Program-made: the position numbers and the translations under genes | Notes under the pieces: generated by a model | What the model was told of the DNA's origin: nothing | The model's database searches: none | What the model saw: only the letters and a program-made list of their open reading frames with translations | Origin: Oscillospiraceae bacterium | Lineage (GTDB): Bacteria > Bacillota > Clostridia > Oscillospirales > CAG-382 | Assembly: GCA_015065165.1 (NCBI GenBank) | Contig: SVQU01000001.1 | Span: forward strand, 1-36,631 | Reading direction: 5' to 3' | Length of the DNA stretch: 36,631 nucleotides | Shown here: positions 33,467 to 36,631 of the stretch, piece by piece | Numbering within the stretch: position 1 is the first letter of the stretch | Layout of the letters: every line of letters begins with the position of its first letter

Positions 33467-33474
33467 ACTGCTTC
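33452..33474. terminator. Bidirectional terminator overlapping the GNAT stop codon
   Basis: GAAGCAGTC (33452-33460) and GACTGCTTC (33466-33474) form a perfect 9-bp stem with loop GTTTA, flanked by A-runs and T-runs. The stop codon TAG (33464-33466) is within the loop and stem. It also terminates rpmB on the - strand. Confidence 0.88.
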
Positions 33475-33497
33475 AATTTTTTAATAAGGGTCAGGCC

Positions 33498-33686
33498 TTA
33501 TATAGCTCTGGTAACCTTGCCGCTTCTGAGACAGCGAGAACAAACATTAACATGCTTAACAGTACCGTTGAGATTAGCCTTTACTCTTCTGATGTTGGGC
33601 TTCCAACTTCTGTTGGTTTTTCTGTGGGAGTGGGAAACATTACAACCGAATGTTACGCCCTTTCCGCATACCGAACACTTTGCCAT
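33498..33686 (-). CDS. rpmB: Large-subunit ribosomal protein L28, zinc-binding form
   Basis: This 62-residue protein matches L28 (MAKCSVCGKGVTFGCNVSHSHRKT at the start, then RWKPN-type SWKPNIRRV). It has C4-x2-C7 and C49-x2-C52, the zinc-binding C+ form; many bacteria use a C- paralog under zinc limitation. GGAGGTGG precedes the ATG. It stands alone with its own promoter and shares a terminator with the GNAT gene. Confidence 0.97.
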   Translation of the reverse strand: MAKCSVCGKGVTFGCNVSHSHRKTNRSWKPNIRRVKANLNGTVKHVNVCSRCLRSGKVTRAI

Positions 33687-33730
33687 CTATTCCACCTCCA
33701 AAAGATTTTACGTAAAAATTCGAACACCTT

Positions 33731-33759
33731 AATATATAACAATTTTTGTCATTTGTCAA
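33731..33759 (-). promoter_or_regulatory. Promoter of rpmB
   Basis: On the - strand a perfect TTGACA (33759-33754) and TATATT (33736-33731) are 17 bases apart, with transcription from about 33724 and a leader of about 38 bases. Confidence 0.82.
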
Positions 33760-33782
33760 GTGTTTTTTTAATATTTTGTAAA

Positions 33783-35144
33783 TTAAATACTATTTGCCAG
33801 CTTTGCAATATCGCCTGCGCCCATAATCATAAGCACATCGCCTTGTGAAAGCTCTTGCTTTAAGTATTCCTTAATTTCGTCAAATGTCTCTAAATATACT
33901 GAGCCATCAATACGTTTTGCTAATAGTTCTGAAGATACCTCGGTTCCGCAACCGTCTCTTGCTGCATATAGTGGACACAAAATCAGCAAATCGGTATCGT
34001 TGAAAGACTGAGTAAAGTCATCAAATAAATCACGGAGTCTTGAATAATTGTGCGGTTGGAATACGGTCACAACTCTGCCTTTTGCGATATCTTTTGCCGC
34101 AGCCAAAGTAACCTTGATTTCATCGGGATGATGGGCGTAATCGTCATATACGTCAGCACCGCAAAAACTGCCCTTATACTCAAAACGCCTACCAACACCT
34201 ACGTAACTGAATAATCCTTTAACAATGTCATCCTTGGCAATTCCGCAGAGGTCGCAAACAGCAATTGCCGCTAAGGCATTGGCGATATTGTGTTCACCGG
34301 GGGCAGAAAGCTTTACCGATATATAGAATTGATTGTTTTTATAAACATCGAAGGAGGCAAAACCGCAGTTCATACATACGTTATTTGCGTAAAAATCAGC
34401 TTTCTTGTTTCCCAACGCACTGAACGTGATGTTTTTGACGATATTATCACGGGAAGCCAAAATACAGTTTTCGCAGTCGAGATTATAAATAGCATATCCG
34501 TCTTCACCGCCGTTGTTCATAAACTGGGTGAAGGAATTTCTCATATGCTCAATTCCTGTGAAATAATCGGTGTGGTCGAGGGAAATATTTAACACAACCG
34601 CAATCTTCGGGAAGAACGAAAGAAAACTGTCTTTATATTCGCAGGCTTCAAAAATGAAGTTTTCATCCGTACCGATTCTGTAGGTTGAACCCACATCTCT
34701 CATAACTGCGCCAACTACAACGGTAGGGTCGCACCCAACGGCATTTATTAGTATATGTCCAAGCATTCCGCTGGTTGTGGATTTGCCGTGAGTACCCGCA
34801 ATAGCAACCGAGTTTTTATATAACAAAGCAAGTGCACCCAAAATTTCCGCGCGGGAATAAAGTGTTTTGCCTGTTTTTAATACCTCTTGCATTATCGGGT
34901 GGTCGGGACCGAAAGCGGCAGAAAAAATTATTGCATCACAATTAACTATTTGAGAAACGTTAAAATCGTCAAATACAGCAATGCCGAACTTTTCTAATTT
35001 GTCAGTTACGTCGCTTTTTGTTTTATCGTAACCGCAAACCTTAAAGCCCTTTCCCGAAAGCATCATCGCGATAGCGGACATACTTATACCGCCGATTCCG
35101 AGAAAATAAAGGTTACTGTTTGGTTTCAATTCGTTTATGTTCAA
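33783..35144 (-). CDS. murC: UDP-N-acetylmuramate--L-alanine ligase
   Basis: MurC adds the first L-Ala to UDP-MurNAc in peptidoglycan synthesis, using ATP. The 453-residue length is normal. The Rossmann-like start FLGIGGISMSAIAMML, the ATP loop AGTHGKSTTSGML, EACEYKDSFL, DDYAHHPDEIK and VFQPHNYSRL are family marks. No ATG lies before the GIGG motif. The frame starts with TTG at 35144, with AGGTG 7 bases upstream, so a TTG start is the best reading. It has an extended -10 promoter. It is divergent from typA. Confidence 0.95.
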   Translation of the reverse strand: MNINELKPNSNLYFLGIGGISMSAIAMMLSGKGFKVCGYDKTKSDVTDKLEKFGIAVFDDFNVSQIVNCDAIIFSAAFGPDHPIMQEVLKTGKTLYSRAEILGALALLYKNSVAIAGTHGKSTTSGMLGHILINAVGCDPTVVVGAVMRDVGSTYRIGTDENFIFEACEYKDSFLSFFPKIAVVLNISLDHTDYFTGIEHMRNSFTQFMNNGGEDGYAIYNLDCENCILASRDNIVKNITFSALGNKKADFYANNVCMNCGFASFDVYKNNQFYISVKLSAPGEHNIANALAAIAVCDLCGIAKDDIVKGLFSYVGVGRRFEYKGSFCGADVYDDYAHHPDEIKVTLAAAKDIAKGRVVTVFQPHNYSRLRDLFDDFTQSFNDTDLLILCPLYAARDGCGTEVSSELLAKRIDGSVYLETFDEIKEYLKQELSQGDVLMIMGAGDIAKLANSI

Positions 35145-35177
35145 ATTAAAACACCTGCCTAAAATATTATTACTTCT

Positions 35178-35186
35178 ATTATATCA
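35178..35186 (-). promoter_or_regulatory. Extended -10 promoter of murC
   Basis: On the - strand TGATATAAT (35186-35178) is a perfect extended -10 box (TGnTATAAT). The -35 region is poor, which extended -10 boxes tolerate. Transcription would begin near 35171, leaving about 27 bases to the TTG start codon. Confidence 0.55.
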
Positions 35187-35269
35187 TATTCTGTGCAAAA
35201 AATAAAGACATTTGACTAATAAAATAAACACCAAAATGTATTGTCGACAAATATTATTAAATATGCACA

Positions 35270-35302
35270 TTGCATAGTATTTGATTTTATGTAAAATATA
35301 AT
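35270..35302 (+). promoter_or_regulatory. Candidate promoter of typA
   Basis: TTGCAT (35270-35275) and TAAAAT (35292-35297) are 16 bases apart. A perfect TATAAT at 35297-35302 has no good -35 at 16-18 bases. One of the two -10 boxes probably drives typA at 35330. Confidence 0.5.
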
Positions 35303-35329
35303 GTGAAATAAATTATATGGGATGTAAGT

Positions 35330-36631
35330 ATGGTAAGGAATAATTTAAGAAACATTGCAATAATCGCTCACGTTGACCACGGTAAAACCACCCTCGTTGA
35401 CGAAATGCTTAAGCAGGGGGGTGTTTTTAGGGACAATCAGGTTACTGAAGACCGCGTTATGGATAACAACGCTCTTGAACGTGAACGCGGAATTACTATT
35501 TTAGCTAAAAATACGGCTATACATTATAAAGACGTAAAAATTAACGTTATTGACACTCCCGGCCACGCAGATTTCGGCGGTGAAGTTGAACGTATTTTAA
35601 AAATGGTTAACGGTGTTATCCTTCTTGTTGATGCAGCGGAAGGACCTATGCCCCAAACACGCTTTGTTCTTCAAAGAGCGCTTGAATTGAACCATAAGGT
35701 TATAGTTGTTGTAAACAAAATCGATCGCGCTGACGCTCGTATCGATGAAGTTATGGATGAGGTTTTAGAACTTTTGTTCGATTTGGACGCTACAGATGAA
35801 CAATTGGAAAGCCCCACGCTTTTCTGCTCGGGCAGAGCAGGTACTGCTTCTATTTCTCCTTATGAGCAGGGAACAGACCTTCAACCTCTTTTTGAAACCA
35901 TACTTTCTCATATTCCTGCGCCTGAAGGAGATCCTGACGATGAATTGCAGATGCTTGTTTCTTCCATCGACTATAACGAATACGTTGGCAGAATCGGTAT
36001 TGGCAGAATTGAGCGCGGTACAATTAAACAAGGGCAAGAAGTATACGTAACTAACTACCACTCCGGCGCGGCACCTAAAAAGAGCAAAATTGTTTCTTTG
36101 TATCAAATAGATGGCTTAAATCGTGTTCCTGTTCAAACTGCATCTATGGGCGATATCGTTTGTTTCTCGGGTGCTGAAGATATTACTATCGGTGATACTA
36201 TTACATCTCTGAATTGTCCCGAACCTTTGCAGTTTGTAAAAGTGGGCGAGCCCACTATGGAAATGACCTTCTCGGTTAACGATTCTCCCTTTGCAGGTAG
36301 GGAAGGTAAGTTTGTTACCTCACGTCAGCTTAGAGAAAGATTGTTTAAAGAGCTTCTTAAGGATGTTTCTCTTCGCGTTTCGGAAGGGGACACAACCGAT
36401 TGCTTTAACGTTGCAGGTAGAGGTGAAATGCACCTTTCCATTCTTATTGAAACTATGAGAAGAGAAGGCTTTGAGCTTTGCTGTTCTACACCTCGCGTTT
36501 TGTTTAAGGACATCGACGGTGTTAAGTGCGAACCCTTTGAATTGGTAAGCGCAGACGTTCCTTCCGATTACGTTGGTACTGTTGTTGAGGAATTAAGCCG
36601 CCGTAAAGGCGAATTGCTTGAAATGAATCCT
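35330..36631 (+). CDS. typA: Ribosome-binding GTPase TypA/BipA, N-terminal 434 codons (cut by window end)
   Basis: The frame is open from ATG at 35330 to the last base (1302 bases, 434 codons), so the stop lies beyond the window. It starts [20 protein letters not shown], with the P-loop AHVDHGKT, then [13 protein letters not shown] (switch I), [16 protein letters not shown] (switch II) and [11 protein letters not shown], as in translational GTPases. TypA/BipA marks are the '[14 protein letters not shown]' segment and [24 protein letters not shown]. It is about 600 residues in full and acts in 50S assembly and stress adaptation. A GGGATG-like site precedes the ATG and is weak. It is divergent from murC. 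Confidence 0.96.
   Translation, partial: MVRNNLRNIAIIAHVDHGKTTLVDEMLKQGGVFRDNQVTEDRVMDNNALERERGITILAKNTAIHYKDVKINVIDTPGHADFGGEVERILKMVNGVILLVDAAEGPMPQTRFVLQRALELNHKVIVVVNKIDRADARIDEVMDEVLELLFDLDATDEQLESPTLFCSGRAGTASISPYEQGTDLQPLFETILSHIPAPEGDPDDELQMLVSSIDYNEYVGRIGIGRIERGTIKQGQEVYVTNYHSGAAPKKSKIVSLYQIDGLNRVPVQTASMGDIVCFSGAEDITIGDTITSLNCPEPLQFVKVGEPTMEMTFSVNDSPFAGREGKFVTSRQLRERLFKELLKDVSLRVSEGDTTDCFNVAGRGEMHLSILIETMRREGFELCCSTPRVLFKDIDGVKCEPFELVSADVPSDYVGTVVEELSRRKGELLEMNP

Noticed and set aside
1..36631. A defence island, toxin-antitoxin pair or prophage.
   Set aside because: No gene showed motifs of nucleases, methylases, integrases, toxins or phage structural proteins; the genes are housekeeping, surface-glycan, regulatory or unknown.

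Overview
The window looks like chromosome from an uncultured low-GC Firmicute of class Clostridia, probably a gut organism. The support is indirect. Promoters are of the housekeeping TTGACA/TATAAT type and ribosome binding sites are AGGAGG-like. The gene sets are typically clostridial: rpsB-tsf; holA with comEC; RNase M5-like with mtaB; a zinc-type L28; an ECF sigma factor with a membrane beta-propeller protein; a BspA-type repeat lipoprotein. No rRNA or tRNA gene, CRISPR array, prophage or intact insertion sequence was seen.

Positions 1-8603 are a cell-surface polysaccharide region. A truncated family 2 glycosyltransferase and a two-gene ABC exporter (permease plus ATPase) run on the + strand. 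They meet, at a very symmetrical bidirectional terminator (2481-2507), a four-gene - strand operon: UDP-galactopyranose mutase, two family 2 glycosyltransferases, and a large fusion of a ferredoxin/FrhB-like redox module to a polysaccharide pyruvyltransferase. The gene content suggests a galactofuranose-containing, possibly pyruvylated glycan exported by the ABC system. A cysteine-less thioredoxin-fold protein follows.

Positions 8674-14960 lie mainly on the - strand. They hold rpsB-tsf with its own promoter, leader and terminator; a gene-free stretch with a large hairpin that resembles a decayed insertion-sequence end; an ECF sigma factor with a membrane-anchored beta-propeller protein that is probably its anti-sigma/sensor partner; a tiny membrane protein; and an N-acylglucosamine 2-epimerase-family enzyme.

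Positions 14986-25103 form a long + strand run: an LRR lipoprotein, alaS, a HIT protein, comEC (with a degenerate C-terminal hydrolase domain), holA, an RNase M5-like toprim protein, mtaB, and an uncharacterised protein that looks like a diverged fragment of PurL. Most of the later genes overlap, so translation is probably coupled.

Positions 25090-36631 alternate in strand: a HAD-IIA phosphatase, an O-antigen ligase/polymerase-like membrane protein, a LysR regulator divergent from an F420-0:glutamate ligase-family protein (the two promoters appear to share one -10 box), a very large solute-binding-type lipoprotein with a Ser/Asp/Glu-rich tail, a GNAT acetyltransferase, rpmB, murC (apparent TTG start) and the first 434 codons of typA/bipA, cut by the window end.

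Most of the window is ordinary. The parts most worth following up are the FrhB-pyruvyltransferase fusion, the sigma/beta-propeller pair, the PurL-like orphan, the large lipoprotein and the interlaced LysR promoters. I do not see a clearly new multi-gene system. All family calls come from reading motifs, not from database searches.
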